The notes: generated from the letters alone by a model not told the origin. A DNA stretch of 64,000 nt from Mongoliitalea daihaiensis (GCF_021596945.1 NZ_CP063779.1:3260001-3324000); one strand, 5' to 3'; shown: positions 1-8,565, counted from the first letter of the stretch. Numbers and translations: made by a program.

Positions 1-142
1 TACCCCCATGAAGATATGCTCTCCCTTGCGAATTAACTCCTATTCTTGCCCCAGTAACGCCAGCGGATAGACCTATACCTGATTTGGAGAAATTTATACG
101 TAATAGGCCAAAATTCAGCCCCTTCCTAAGATAAAAAGCCAT
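1..142 (-). CDS. DUF4236 domain protein, N-terminal part (runs off window)
   Basis: An open minus-strand frame starts with ATG at 142 and continues past the left edge, giving 47 codons here. The translation begins MAFYLRKGLNFGLLRINFSK and continues with SGIGLSAGVTGARIGVN. This matches the start of DUF4236 proteins, which open with an arginine/lysine-rich strand, then 'NxSKSGxGxSxGxxGxRxG'. The function of DUF4236 is not established; family members are small or are fused to membrane or zinc-ribbon parts. The gene lies downstream of the aminotransferase on the same strand, with a 58-bp gap. The start is supported only by the domain beginning there. Size and C-terminal content are unknown. Confidence 0.75.
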   Translation of the reverse strand, partial: MAFYLRKGLNFGLLRINFSKSGIGLSAGVTGARIGVNSQGRAYLHGG

Positions 143-200
143 AATGATAAATAATGAAGCAATGGTTAATTAATCATTACGTATTTTTCTTTTGAAAGAT

Positions 201-1325
201 TTATCCAAATATTTCGATCGCTGCTTGATTAAAGAGTTGTACTTCTTCAACTGTACCTGTACTAATTCTGCACCATTCATCTAGTGGAGGGAATGGTCTA
301 CCAATGATGATTCCTTTCTTTAAAAATTCATTTGCAAGGGCACTAACGTCTCTTTTTGCATGGAAAAAAACAAAATTGGCCTGTGAAGGCAAATACCGCA
401 GACTCAATTGATCCAACGTGTTTTCGATCATTTTTCTGCATTCCAGATTTTTGTCTAAGCTAAACTTGTAAAAAGATTCATCCTCTAAGGCAGCTTTGCC
501 GGCTTCAATGGCCATCATATTGGTATTAGCTACAATTCGTTCAGATAGCTTTTCGGCAATGTCTGGTCTTGCTACCAAGTATCCCAATCGAATACCAGCC
601 AATCCGTAAACTTTTGAAAGTGTTTTTGAAACGATGACATTCTTTCCTTTTTTGACTAACTCCACCATGGATGGATAGGTTGGATCTTCGATGTAGTCAT
701 AGTAAGCCTCATCACTGAATAGCATGGTTTTATTAGACACCGATTCACAAAAATCCATTACATTTTTTGCAGGAAGTAGTTTTCCAGTTGGATTGTTTGG
801 GTTGCAAAGAAAAACCAATTTGGTCTTGGAACTGATACGTTTTTCAATTTCTTCCAAATCATAGTCATACTCTTTGTTGAGGGGAACCCAATTGATTGAA
901 GCGCCCCATGTTTCAGCATAGTTCATTAGGGAAAGAAAAGTGGGTAAGCCGGAAATAATTTCATCGCCAGGTCCTGCATAAGTAATACCTGTTATTTTTA
1001 GACCTTCTGTGGAGCCTGCAACCAAAACAATATGGTCAGATGGGACACCTTCCTTTTGTGCGATTTTTTCTCTCAAATCAGCATTATATGCCCAAGGGTA
1101 TCTGCATCCCAAATCAAAACTATCCACCATGGCTTTTCTCATTTTTTCAGAGGGCCCGTAAGGATTTTCATTACTTCCAAGGCGGATGGGTACTGAAAGT
1201 TTACGAGGGTTAAATTCTTTAACTTCTTTTGCAGTGAGTAAATGTGATGCTTGTGCACCTGTCAAGAGTGTCGTTCCACTGAGTATTCCTGCACTTTTAA
1301 GCCATTGTCTTCTGGATAGTTTCAT
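201..1325 (-). CDS. Tat-exported PLP-dependent aminotransferase, HisC-like
   Basis: 374 residues. A twin-arginine signal (SRRQWLKSAG, residues 4-13, then a hydrophobic stretch ending near TGAQA) precedes a fold-type I aminotransferase domain of the histidinol-phosphate aminotransferase class. Visible motifs are NENPYGPS, the NPNNPTG substrate/PLP loop, SDEAYYDY (Asp for the pyridine nitrogen), and SKTLSKVYGLAGIRLGY, which carries the Schiff-base Lys. True HisC is cytoplasmic, so an exported, folded PLP enzyme is probably not the histidine biosynthetic enzyme, and no his genes are nearby. Exported HisC-like proteins are known in Bacteroidota and Xanthomonadales, but their substrate is unclear. 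It is separated from the upstream aldo/keto reductase by 158 bp and is probably transcribed separately. Confidence 0.85.
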   Translation of the reverse strand: MKLSRRQWLKSAGILSGTTLLTGAQASHLLTAKEVKEFNPRKLSVPIRLGSNENPYGPSEKMRKAMVDSFDLGCRYPWAYNADLREKIAQKEGVPSDHIVLVAGSTEGLKITGITYAGPGDEIISGLPTFLSLMNYAETWGASINWVPLNKEYDYDLEEIEKRISSKTKLVFLCNPNNPTGKLLPAKNVMDFCESVSNKTMLFSDEAYYDYIEDPTYPSMVELVKKGKNVIVSKTLSKVYGLAGIRLGYLVARPDIAEKLSERIVANTNMMAIEAGKAALEDESFYKFSLDKNLECRKMIENTLDQLSLRYLPSQANFVFFHAKRDVSALANEFLKKGIIIGRPFPPLDEWCRISTGTVEEVQLFNQAAIEIFG

Positions 1326-1483
1326 TTATTTGGGAGTTTATTGTTCAAAAGATATTGAATAATCGTTTCAAAATTTAGCAGATACAACAATATCATCCAA
1401 AAATCTGTATTTGTTTGATCCACTGACTGCCAAAGCATCCCCTGATTTTTGGTATTATTGCCAAGTTTATTTTTTAAATAATT

Positions 1484-2500
1484 TTATTGAATAATCGCTT
1501 CAATTGCTTGTAATTCCGATTCCGTAAATTGAAGATTTTGTAGTGTTTGTATATTTTCCTCCACTTGTTGACTTGTACTGACGCCTATTAACACTGAACA
1601 GATTTCAGGATTTCGTAAAATCCAAGCTATGGCCATTTGCGCAAGCTTTTGTCCCCTGCTTTGAGCAATTTCATTCAGTAAGCGTACTTTTTCTAAAACT
1701 TGGGGTGTAAGATTATTTTCAGAGAGGTATCTTCCATCGGAAGCAATTCTACTGCCCGCAGGAATGCCGTTGAGGTATTTGTCAGTCAAAAGCCCTTGTT
1801 CCAATGGAGAAAAAGCGATCCCTCCAATACCCTTGTTAGATAATGTCAGGAGTAGATCATTTTCAACCCATCTATCAAGCATACTGTAGCGTGGTTGGTG
1901 AATCAACAATCGGACCCCCATGCGTTGAAGGATTTCATATGCTTGGATTGTTTGCTCTGCGGTGTATTGGGAGATACCCACATAAAGCGCCTTACCTTGC
2001 TTAACCATCAATGCTAATGCTTCCATGGTCTCTTCTAATGGTGTATCAGGGTCTGGTCTATGATGGTAAAAAATATCCAGATAATCTAAGTTCATCCGTT
2101 TTAAGCTCTGATCCAGTGATGCGATTAGATATTTTTTAGAGCCAAAGTTTCCATAAGGACCAGGCCACATATCCCAGCCTGCCTTGGAAGAAATAATCAA
2201 TTCATCTCGGTAGGCTTTCAAGTCTTTGTGAAGTATTCTGCCGAAATTTTCTTCGGCAGACCCAAATGGAGGGCCATAATTATTGGCAAGATCTATATGA
2301 GTAATTCCGCCATCAAATGCAGTCCGAATAATTTGTCTCATCGTTGTAAAACTCCCATTATGACCAAAATTATGCCATAAGCCAAGCGAAAGCATGGGGA
2401 GTTGAAGTCCACTTTTACCACATCGGCGAAATTGCATGCGTTCATACCGGTTTTCATTCGCTACATAAGTTGGTAGTGGATGATGATCATTTATTTTCAT
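1484..2500 (-). CDS. Aldo/keto reductase, YghZ/Gpr-like
   Basis: 338 residues, the full length of the AKR family. The catalytic tetrad can be read as Asp70 and Tyr75 (HIDLANNYGPPFGSAE), Lys106 (SSKAGWDMWPGPYG) and His146/147 (DIFYHHRPDPDTP). The 'KAGxDMWPGPYG' segment is typical of the YghZ group (AKR14, L-glyceraldehyde-3-phosphate/methylglyoxal reductases) and of potassium-channel beta-subunit-like AKRs. It is probably an NADPH-dependent cytosolic reductase of aldehydes; the substrate is not determinable here. The start overlaps the end of the patatin gene by 4 bp (ATGA), so the two are translationally coupled. It is the last gene of a four-gene minus-strand operon. Confidence 0.9.
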   Translation of the reverse strand: MKINDHHPLPTYVANENRYERMQFRRCGKSGLQLPMLSLGLWHNFGHNGSFTTMRQIIRTAFDGGITHIDLANNYGPPFGSAEENFGRILHKDLKAYRDELIISSKAGWDMWPGPYGNFGSKKYLIASLDQSLKRMNLDYLDIFYHHRPDPDTPLEETMEALALMVKQGKALYVGISQYTAEQTIQAYEILQRMGVRLLIHQPRYSMLDRWVENDLLLTLSNKGIGGIAFSPLEQGLLTDKYLNGIPAGSRIASDGRYLSENNLTPQVLEKVRLLNEIAQSRGQKLAQMAIAWILRNPEICSVLIGVSTSQQVEENIQTLQNLQFTESELQAIEAIIQ

Positions 2501-3525
2501 TCGCTTTTTCGATTATCAATTAATTTGAGCACTAAATTATGAATCAATTCTTCATTTTTTTGAATAAAAACTTCACCTGCTTCCACAAGTGCACTCATAT
2601 TGGAAGGACTAGCATTGTCCATGTCGGGTTTCGCTTTGTGTAGTTCCGGCTCGAGTCTAATGTAACCTTCTTGATTATTTCCAGCATCAAAAAGCCATTG
2701 CAATTGATGGGATACCGTTTCGGAGTTACCAGACATCATAATGTCGATCAGAGGTTTAATCCATTGTATTAATCCAAATCTTTTTGCCCGTTCAAAAGGG
2801 ATAGGTTCTTTGACATTCCCAGTTCCTAAAGATACCATAAACATATCTTTTGAGGTTGGTTTTTGAATGTGGTCAAAGTCACATTTTCTTACCTCTGCAT
2901 AGGCGCACATGGAAGGGTTATTGGCAAATACACCTCCATCTACTAATGCATAATTAACGCCTTTTCTTGATTTTATCAATGCGGGTTCAAAATAGGTGGG
3001 CGCAGCAGCAGTGGCTTGTGCCACATCTCGTACTAAAAAATCAAAAGACTCATTGTCACATGCTTTTCCAAATTTAAAGAAATTTGCTCCTCTAGATTCA
3101 ATATCATAGGCAGTAAATAAACAAGGTCTTAATAAGTCACTTAAGTAAAAATCATTGAAATATTTATGGAGCGTTTTTAGCAAAGTAGCATTGGGATATT
3201 TTTCCTCCATTATGCCAAACAACGTTCGAAAGCGGTGGGCAATAGGTTTTTTAAAAATATTACTTCCGTTTTCCAAGTAAAGGTTTACAACCTCCTCCAT
3301 AGTATATTGAGGCCTTCCTGGTCTTAATGGATTTGGTATTAACATACCGCAACCGAGGATACCTCCAGTACTAGTACCTGCAACAAAATCAAAATAATCT
3401 ACTAGTCGTGCGTCAGGATTATTGGTTTCTTTTTGAATTCTTTGTTCAATAAATCGAAGTATGGTACCAGGCAAAATACCTCTAATCCCACCTCCGTCAA
3501 TGGAGAGAATAGCTACTTTTTTCAT
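2497..3525 (-). CDS. Patatin-like phospholipase
   Basis: 342 residues. The patatin fold is shown by the oxyanion glycine loop DGGGIRGILPG (residues 10-20), the nucleophile elbow GTSTGG with Ser52, and the catalytic Asp in LVDGGVFANNP. Such enzymes are Ser-Asp dyad acyl hydrolases acting on phospholipids or other acyl esters. There is no signal peptide, so it is probably cytoplasmic. The sequence resembles the CapV/plant-patatin-like bacterial group rather than the short RssA type also found at 16499. It sits 28 bp downstream of the YfcC-type carrier and overlaps the aldo/keto reductase by 4 bp. No CD-NTase or other defence partner is beside it, so I call it a housekeeping or metabolic lipase rather than a CBASS effector. 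Confidence 0.88.
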   Translation of the reverse strand: MKKVAILSIDGGGIRGILPGTILRFIEQRIQKETNNPDARLVDYFDFVAGTSTGGILGCGMLIPNPLRPGRPQYTMEEVVNLYLENGSNIFKKPIAHRFRTLFGIMEEKYPNATLLKTLHKYFNDFYLSDLLRPCLFTAYDIESRGANFFKFGKACDNESFDFLVRDVAQATAAAPTYFEPALIKSRKGVNYALVDGGVFANNPSMCAYAEVRKCDFDHIQKPTSKDMFMVSLGTGNVKEPIPFERAKRFGLIQWIKPLIDIMMSGNSETVSHQLQWLFDAGNNQEGYIRLEPELHKAKPDMDNASPSNMSALVEAGEVFIQKNEELIHNLVLKLIDNRKSE

Positions 3526-3553
3526 GATTTAATAAAGTTAGTGGATGACTAAA

Positions 3554-4888
3554 TTACAATAAAAAAACTGCTAAAACCACTGATATTGAAGCGATTCCAA
3601 AAATAATTAAAAAAGGCTTCCAGGCGAATTTGATCCACTCTTTGTAAGAAACCCCAGCAGCAGTTAATATTGCCATCAAACCACCATTGCTGGGGGTAAT
3701 CAAATCCATCAAACCGGCACCATATTGATAAGCAAGCACCACCACTTGTCGAGACATCCCAATGAGATCTGCCAAAGGACTTAATAAAGGCATTGTTAAG
3801 ACAGCTTGACCGGAAGTGCTTGGTACTGGAATGTGAAGAATAGCCTGTGCTACAAGCATTCCAAAAGCAGACAAAGCAATTGGTAAGTTTTCGAGTGGAT
3901 TAAATAAGGCCAAAATCAAAGTATCTATGATCTGGCCTTCTTGCAATACCAAATAAATACTTCTAGCTAATCCAACAATAATACCAGCAAACACCAATTC
4001 TGAAAATCCTGCTGCATATGCTTTGGCTGTACCATTTACGCCTAATTTTCCAATGATTCCAGCGCTCATGCCAGTCACAAAAAAGATAGCTGACATTTCA
4101 TTGTAATCCCACTCCCAATTGGTTAAGCCGTAAATCATTACTGCAAAAGTAAGTGCAACCAAAAGTAAAATAATGGTATGATTCCAAGATAGACCTTGTG
4201 TGTCAGGAGCGGTTTCGGTTGGCTTAGATTCAGAATCCTTTCCAAATTTGACTATATAAAAGATCCAAAAACTTAACGCCGCTAGGAAAAATATCATTCT
4301 ATATATTCCATCTGAAAAAACAGCTACATCTGCTACCTTTTGAGCAATGATTACAGAAAAAGGATTAGTAGGTCCAAAGGAACCTCCAATGAGTGCTGAA
4401 CCTAAACTAATTGCCACACCTGCTATCCGTGTATAACCTATTTTACTCACCAATACCATCAAAACAGGAACCATAGCAATTATTTCTTCTTGCAGCCCAT
4501 TGAGGGCACCTGCGGTTGCAAATAGTAATCCAACAATGACTAATAAGGAAGCTTTCGCATTTTTAAAGCGATGGACGAGTACCTCTAAACCTGATTGAAA
4601 GGCTCCTGTTTGGTCCACTACATAAAAAGCACCTCCAATAATTAAAATAAGCACAACCACTTCCGCACCTTCAATAATTCCTTCTGGAATTGAGAGAAAT
4701 GTTTTACCAATGCTAATTGGATTTGAGCCTTTAGATGTGTAGCTACCAGGGACAACAATTTCCCTACCGGTATTTTCATCCAAAACTCGTTCAAAATTAC
4801 CAGCTGGTACAAGGTATGTCAATGCCGCCGCAATCAACACAAAGCACAGCATGATTATGAGTGGATGAGGAAAGGAAAGGGTTTTCAT
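3554..4888 (-). CDS. YfcC/DcuC-family membrane carrier
   Basis: 444 residues with about 11-12 hydrophobic segments. The opening (PHPLIIMLCFVLIAAALTYLVPAGNFER) and the segments SFGPTNPFSVIIAQK and PVPSTSGQAVLTMPLLSPLAD are hallmarks of the DcuC/ArcD-like superfamily (Pfam DcuC), YfcC subgroup. The pseudo-twofold hairpins carry 'GPTNPF' and 'PSTSGQA', which are likely substrate-binding loops. Relatives carry C4-dicarboxylates, amino acids or short-chain acids; the substrate here is unknown. The start codon lies 2 bp after the stop of the zinc-finger/TPR gene, so the two are co-transcribed. The operon also contains the patatin and the aldo/keto reductase. Confidence 0.85.
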   Translation of the reverse strand: MKTLSFPHPLIIMLCFVLIAAALTYLVPAGNFERVLDENTGREIVVPGSYTSKGSNPISIGKTFLSIPEGIIEGAEVVVLILIIGGAFYVVDQTGAFQSGLEVLVHRFKNAKASLLVIVGLLFATAGALNGLQEEIIAMVPVLMVLVSKIGYTRIAGVAISLGSALIGGSFGPTNPFSVIIAQKVADVAVFSDGIYRMIFFLAALSFWIFYIVKFGKDSESKPTETAPDTQGLSWNHTIILLLVALTFAVMIYGLTNWEWDYNEMSAIFFVTGMSAGIIGKLGVNGTAKAYAAGFSELVFAGIIVGLARSIYLVLQEGQIIDTLILALFNPLENLPIALSAFGMLVAQAILHIPVPSTSGQAVLTMPLLSPLADLIGMSRQVVVLAYQYGAGLMDLITPSNGGLMAILTAAGVSYKEWIKFAWKPFLIIFGIASISVVLAVFLL

Positions 4889-4890
4889 GG

Positions 4891-5673
4891 TTAGGGTTTC
4901 GGAGTAGGATTGCCATGTTGTTTTTGGAGTTTTTGAAACACCATCGACATATGCTTGGGACCTGCTTGATGATTACAAATACTTTCTTCTACCAATCTTC
5001 CCAAACCACTACAGGTACGGCAATCACTAAATTCTTCCAAGCTTCCTTCGCATTGAGGGCAGGTATGTTTTCCTTGTCCTTGGCATTGACCACATTCATG
5101 GTACTCCACTATATTGAATATATTTCTTCGGGTCAATAGCCCTTTCCCAAAACACCGATTACAACCTACAGCCCCTTTTGCTTTACAGTAATTACAAGGC
5201 TGTGAAACTTGTTTGGCTCCTTCACAGGTTGGACAGGAAGCGAACCTGTAACCTCTCCGATCACACAAGTCACAGTTTTGTATGGCTTGGAGTGGTTGTT
5301 TTAGACGTTCTTCGAGTTCTTTGGCTTTTTGATAATTCTCTCCCCTAAATCCATTGATTTGCAGGTAACGTGTAAGAAAATTTCGACTATTGTCGTACTG
5401 CTCCAACTGAAACAATGTTTCTGCAAAATAATAAGGCATTTCGGGCGGAATGGGTTGATTACTCTCCACGATTTGACGAAAAAAAGTATTGGCTTGCTCA
5501 TAATTTCCCTTATCCATTTCTGCCAACGCATTGTTCAAAAGGCGTGAGGTATTCCCTAAGTTTGGTCTCACTTGGGCATGGACACCCCAATCAAGACCAA
5601 GAGTAAAGGTAAGAAAGGAACAAAAGAAAATTATTTTAAGGTATACCTTGGGTTGGATGAAACTCATTGACAT
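4891..5673 (-). CDS. Exported TPR protein with DnaJ-type CXXC zinc-finger repeats
   Basis: 260 residues. An N-terminal hydrophobic stretch (residues 11-33, ending VHAQ) reads as a signal peptide. Residues about 40-115 form TPR-like helices (ALAEMDKGNYEQANTFFRQI). Residues about 130-250 are Cys-rich, with seven CXXC pairs (CDLC, CPTC, CNYC, CNRC, CGQC, CPQC, CRTC), several followed by xGxG as in the DnaJ Cys-rich domain. There is no J domain. A DnaJ zinc finger normally works in the cytoplasm, so placing it in the periplasm with a TPR module is unusual. A role as a redox or chaperone-like scaffold is inference. It heads the operon with the YfcC-type carrier, 2 bp apart. Met1 or Met3 could be the start. 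Confidence 0.7.
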   Translation of the reverse strand: MSMSFIQPKVYLKIIFFCSFLTFTLGLDWGVHAQVRPNLGNTSRLLNNALAEMDKGNYEQANTFFRQIVESNQPIPPEMPYYFAETLFQLEQYDNSRNFLTRYLQINGFRGENYQKAKELEERLKQPLQAIQNCDLCDRRGYRFASCPTCEGAKQVSQPCNYCKAKGAVGCNRCFGKGLLTRRNIFNIVEYHECGQCQGQGKHTCPQCEGSLEEFSDCRTCSGLGRLVEESICNHQAGPKHMSMVFQKLQKQHGNPTPKP

Positions 5674-6011
5674 GTATTACTTTTCACGTTGCTACGAACT
5701 AATGATCAAACTTAGCATTAATCTTTTTTTTAGCACACAACTTTTATACAAAAAGTAAAGTGCACGTACATTAACTTGCTATTTTTTGAATTTAAATCTT
5801 CACTTTTTGTTGCTCAATCATTAATTATACTCTCATATGGGTTGAATGTTTTGGAAAAAGCTAATGTCATTTATTTTTTTATTAGTCTTAACCTAAGACG
5901 CATATTTCAATAGTGCATTCAAGCATTAGAATTTTTGTAATTGTATATTTCTGACTTCCTCTATCTTTGCTTACTTTTGAAATGGAAAGTTAGAGAGTAA
6001 GGTTTACAATT
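5674..6011. promoter_or_regulatory. 338-bp divergent intergenic region
   Basis: No gene is seen here. The stretch is very AT-rich and separates the divergent zinc-finger/TPR operon (minus) from the flavoprotein gene (plus). A -7-like TAAGTTTG lies on the minus strand (5714-5707), and a better -33/-7 pair on the plus strand at 5941-5969. A perfect 6+3+6 inverted repeat (GTCTTA-ACC-TAAGAC, 5885-5899) sits about 40 bp upstream of the plus-strand -33 element and could be an operator, although one this short can arise by chance. Confidence 0.5.
5941..5969 (+). promoter_or_regulatory. Bacteroidota-type promoter of the BaiN-like gene
   Basis: TTG (5941-5943), 18-bp spacer, TATCTTTG (5962-5969), matching the Bacteroidota vegetative pattern TTG-N17-23-TAnnTTTG. 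The predicted transcription start, about 6-8 bp further on, leaves a leader of roughly 35 nt before the ATG at 6012. Confidence 0.6.
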
Positions 6012-7229
6012 ATGCAAAAACTCCGTATTGGTGTAATTGGTGCTGGTGCAGCAGGCTATTTTGCTGCCATTCATGCATCTTCAAAACATACAGAGGTAAC
6101 CATGTTGGAAAAAACTTCCAAGACATTGGCTAAAGTAAAGATTTCAGGGGGAGGAAGGTGCAATGTAACGCATCATGCTCCTGAATTATCCAAACTCATC
6201 AAATCGTATCCTAGAGGAGGGAATTTTTTAAAAAAGGTTTTCAGATATTTTGCTATAGCAGAGACCATTGATTGGTTTGAAAGCAGGGGAGTGGCTTTGA
6301 AAATAGAACAGGATGGACGCATGTTTCCGGTTTCAGATAGTTCTCAAAGTATTATAAATGCACTTGTAGCTGAAGCCAACAAATGCAATGTAAACCTCTT
6401 GTTGAATGTTGCTGTGCACTCTATTGCTAAGGAGTCTAATCAATTTGAAGTACAAACCTCCAAAGGCAAGTTATCGTTTGACCGATTGATTATTTGTACG
6501 GGAGGTAATCCAAAACTTTCAGGTTTTGATTTCCTTGAAGGTTTGGGACACAGTATTGTTGAGCCTATACCATCTTTATTTACATTTAATACTCCGCATT
6601 CTCCTTTGAAATCATTGATGGGAATATCAGTTCCTGATGCATTAGTGAAGTTAGAGGGAACCAAGCTTTCTTACCATGGACCTGTGTTGATTACTCATTG
6701 GGGAATCAGTGGGCCAGCAGTGTTGAAATTATCTGCTTTTGGGGCAGAATGGCTGGCAGATGTACATTATAAAGCCAATGCTCATATCCGATGGGGCGTT
6801 GATTGGACGGAATCAGAGTTGATCATGCACCTGCAAGCATTCAAAAGTAAACATCCAAAGAAAAAGATATTTAGTAATCCTTTGGTTGGATTGCCACAAC
6901 GATTGTGGATGTACCTTTGTCAAGAGTCTGAGATTATGGAAATGCAACTTTGGGAAAATACATCAAAAAAGCAGTTCAATAAACTTGTTCAAAATCTTTT
7001 TTGCTATATTGTACCCATCGAAGGAAAAACGACCTTTAAAGAGGAATTTGTGACTGCTGGTGGGGTTGATTTAGGTCAAGTACATCCAGAATCAATGGAA
7101 AGTAAGTCGACTAAGGGGTTGTTTTTTGCCGGTGAGGTGCTTAATATAGATGGAATTACAGGAGGCTTTAACTTTCAAGCAGCTTGGAGTACAGGGTATC
7201 TTGCGGGAAAGAATAGTCAAACATTATAA
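6012..7229 (+). CDS. BaiN/HI0933-family FAD-dependent oxidoreductase (YhiN-like)
   Basis: 405 residues, the full length of the HI0933/BaiN family. The N-terminal Rossmann motif is GVIGAGAAGYFAAIHAS (residues 7-23). The family hallmark SGGGRCNVTH follows at about residue 48, and the C-terminal FAD-binding stretch reads GVDLGQVHPESMESKSTKGLFFAGEVLNIDGITGGFNFQ in pieces. Members bind FAD and NAD(P)H; BaiN of Clostridium reduces bile-acid intermediates, but for most homologues the substrate is unknown, so no such role should be assumed. It is followed after 2 bp by a small HPt-like gene, which must be co-transcribed. Confidence 0.9.
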   Translation: MQKLRIGVIGAGAAGYFAAIHASSKHTEVTMLEKTSKTLAKVKISGGGRCNVTHHAPELSKLIKSYPRGGNFLKKVFRYFAIAETIDWFESRGVALKIEQDGRMFPVSDSSQSIINALVAEANKCNVNLLLNVAVHSIAKESNQFEVQTSKGKLSFDRLIICTGGNPKLSGFDFLEGLGHSIVEPIPSLFTFNTPHSPLKSLMGISVPDALVKLEGTKLSYHGPVLITHWGISGPAVLKLSAFGAEWLADVHYKANAHIRWGVDWTESELIMHLQAFKSKHPKKKIFSNPLVGLPQRLWMYLCQESEIMEMQLWENTSKKQFNKLVQNLFCYIVPIEGKTTFKEEFVTAGGVDLGQVHPESMESKSTKGLFFAGEVLNIDGITGGFNFQAAWSTGYLAGKNSQTL

Positions 7230-7231
7230 TC

Positions 7232-7579
7232 ATGGAAAATCCTCCACTGAATTTAGAGAAAATAGACATAATGACTGAGGGAGATGCTGAGTTTAAGACA
7301 GAACTCATCATGGCACTCTACAATTCCCTCAATGAGCTTAAAGAGCGGTACCTCCAAGGTGCGAGGGAACAGAATATAACTGCTATTCAAGAAATCAGAC
7401 ATAAAGTCAAACCCTCTTTATCACTTTTTGAAATGCATGACTTAACCCGGATAGTATATGAGGGTAAGGATATTTTGGAAGAGCATGGATTTTCCTCTCT
7501 TTTTCGTGATCATTTGATTCTATTCAAACAGCATGTAGAGCTTGCGATTTCCTATATTCAACCTCTTGTTGAAGCTTAA
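7232..7579 (+). CDS. Small HPt-like (histidine phosphotransfer) protein
   Basis: 115 residues, predicted all-helical. The segment AIQEIRHKVKPSLSLFEM places His57 in an HxxKxxxxxF context, like the phosphoacceptor helix of HPt domains (consensus xxHxLKGxxxxxG), though the conserved Gly is missing. The preceding DAEFKTELIMALYNSLNELKERY also resembles the first HPt helix. It would relay phosphate between hybrid kinases and response regulators in the cytoplasm. It begins 2 bp after the flavoprotein gene and ends inside the last codons of the convergent GAPDH gene (4-bp overlap). No kinase is adjacent; the hybrid kinase at 44772 is one possible partner elsewhere in the window. The assignment rests on pattern only. 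Confidence 0.6.
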   Translation: MENPPLNLEKIDIMTEGDAEFKTELIMALYNSLNELKERYLQGAREQNITAIQEIRHKVKPSLSLFEMHDLTRIVYEGKDILEEHGFSSLFRDHLILFKQHVELAISYIQPLVEA

Positions 7580-8565
7580 ATTTTGCGAACGAGATCTACC
7601 AATCTATTAGAATATCCTGCTTCATTATCATACCACCCCACTATTTTACATAAGTTGCCCTTTACAGATGTGAGTGCTGCATCAAAAATACAGGAATGAG
7701 GATCCCCAATAATATCTATAGACACTATAGGGTCTGTGCAATAGGATAAAATTCCATGTAAATAAGTATCGGAAGCATTTCGGAAGGCTTGATTGACCTC
7801 TGTTGCTGTTGGTGCTTTTTTTAGACTTACGATCATATCTGTAAGCGATCCGTCCGGAACAGGTACACGCATAGCCGATGCCTCGATTTTTCCTTTTACT
7901 TTTGGATACACTAATTCTGTAGCAATTGCCGCATTGGTAGTTGTAGGAATAATCGAATAAGCAGCTGCTCTCGCTCTCCTTAAATCCCGATGAGGGGCAT
8001 CGTGGAGATTTTGGTCATTTGTATAAGAATGTACTGTGGAAACAAACCCATGTTCAATACCAAAATTTTCATCTAAAATTTTCACCATTGGTGCAAGACA
8101 ATTGGTGGTACAGGATGCATTGGACACGATTAGTTCTTTTCCCGTCAGAATATGATCATTGACGCCCAATACAACAGTTGGAATGTCCCCTTTAGCTGGA
8201 GCGGTGATGATTACCTTCTGTGCTCCAGCTTTCAAGTGCTTTTCTGCATCCTCTTTGCTAGTAAATCTTCCTGTTGATTCCAATACAATGTCAACGCCTT
8301 GTTGTTTCCATGGAATATTTGATGGATTTGATTCAGCAAAGATTTTGATTCGTTTGTTCTTGACTATTAAATGGCCGTCCTCTACCTGAATAGGGTAGGG
8401 ATATTTACCATGAATGGAGTCAAATTGAAGTAAATGAGATAAAGTCTCAGGATTAGTTAGGTCGTTGACAGCTACAAGTTCTATGTCATCACAGTCTAGA
8501 AGTAACTTGAATGTCAATCTTCCTATTCTTCCACAACCATTGATAGCAACTCTCTTCTTTTTCAT
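7576..8565 (-). CDS. gap: Type I glyceraldehyde-3-phosphate dehydrogenase
   Basis: 329 residues, the normal GAPDH length. The NAD-binding motif INGCGRIGRL is at the N-terminus. The active site is SNASCTTNCLAP with catalytic Cys152 and base His179 (STVHSYTND). RRARAAAYSIIPTTTNAA and GWYDNEAGYSNR are the expected phosphate- and cofactor-site segments. It catalyses NAD+-dependent oxidation and phosphorylation of glyceraldehyde-3-phosphate in glycolysis, reversible in gluconeogenesis. It stands alone, without pgk or tpiA. The 3' end overlaps the convergent HPt-like gene by 4 bp, leaving no room for a conventional terminator between the two. Confidence 0.96.
   Translation of the reverse strand: MKKKRVAINGCGRIGRLTFKLLLDCDDIELVAVNDLTNPETLSHLLQFDSIHGKYPYPIQVEDGHLIVKNKRIKIFAESNPSNIPWKQQGVDIVLESTGRFTSKEDAEKHLKAGAQKVIITAPAKGDIPTVVLGVNDHILTGKELIVSNASCTTNCLAPMVKILDENFGIEHGFVSTVHSYTNDQNLHDAPHRDLRRARAAAYSIIPTTTNAAIATELVYPKVKGKIEASAMRVPVPDGSLTDMIVSLKKAPTATEVNQAFRNASDTYLHGILSYCTDPIVSIDIIGDPHSCIFDAALTSVKGNLCKIVGWYDNEAGYSNRLVDLVRKI

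Noticed and set aside
2497-3525. Patatin as a CBASS (CapV) defence effector
   Set aside because: No CD-NTase, ubiquitin-like or Cap genes nearby; it lies in a metabolic-looking operon.
4861-5139. Plus-strand frame across the carrier and zinc-finger genes
   Set aside because: Antisense to two well-supported genes; it has no domain.
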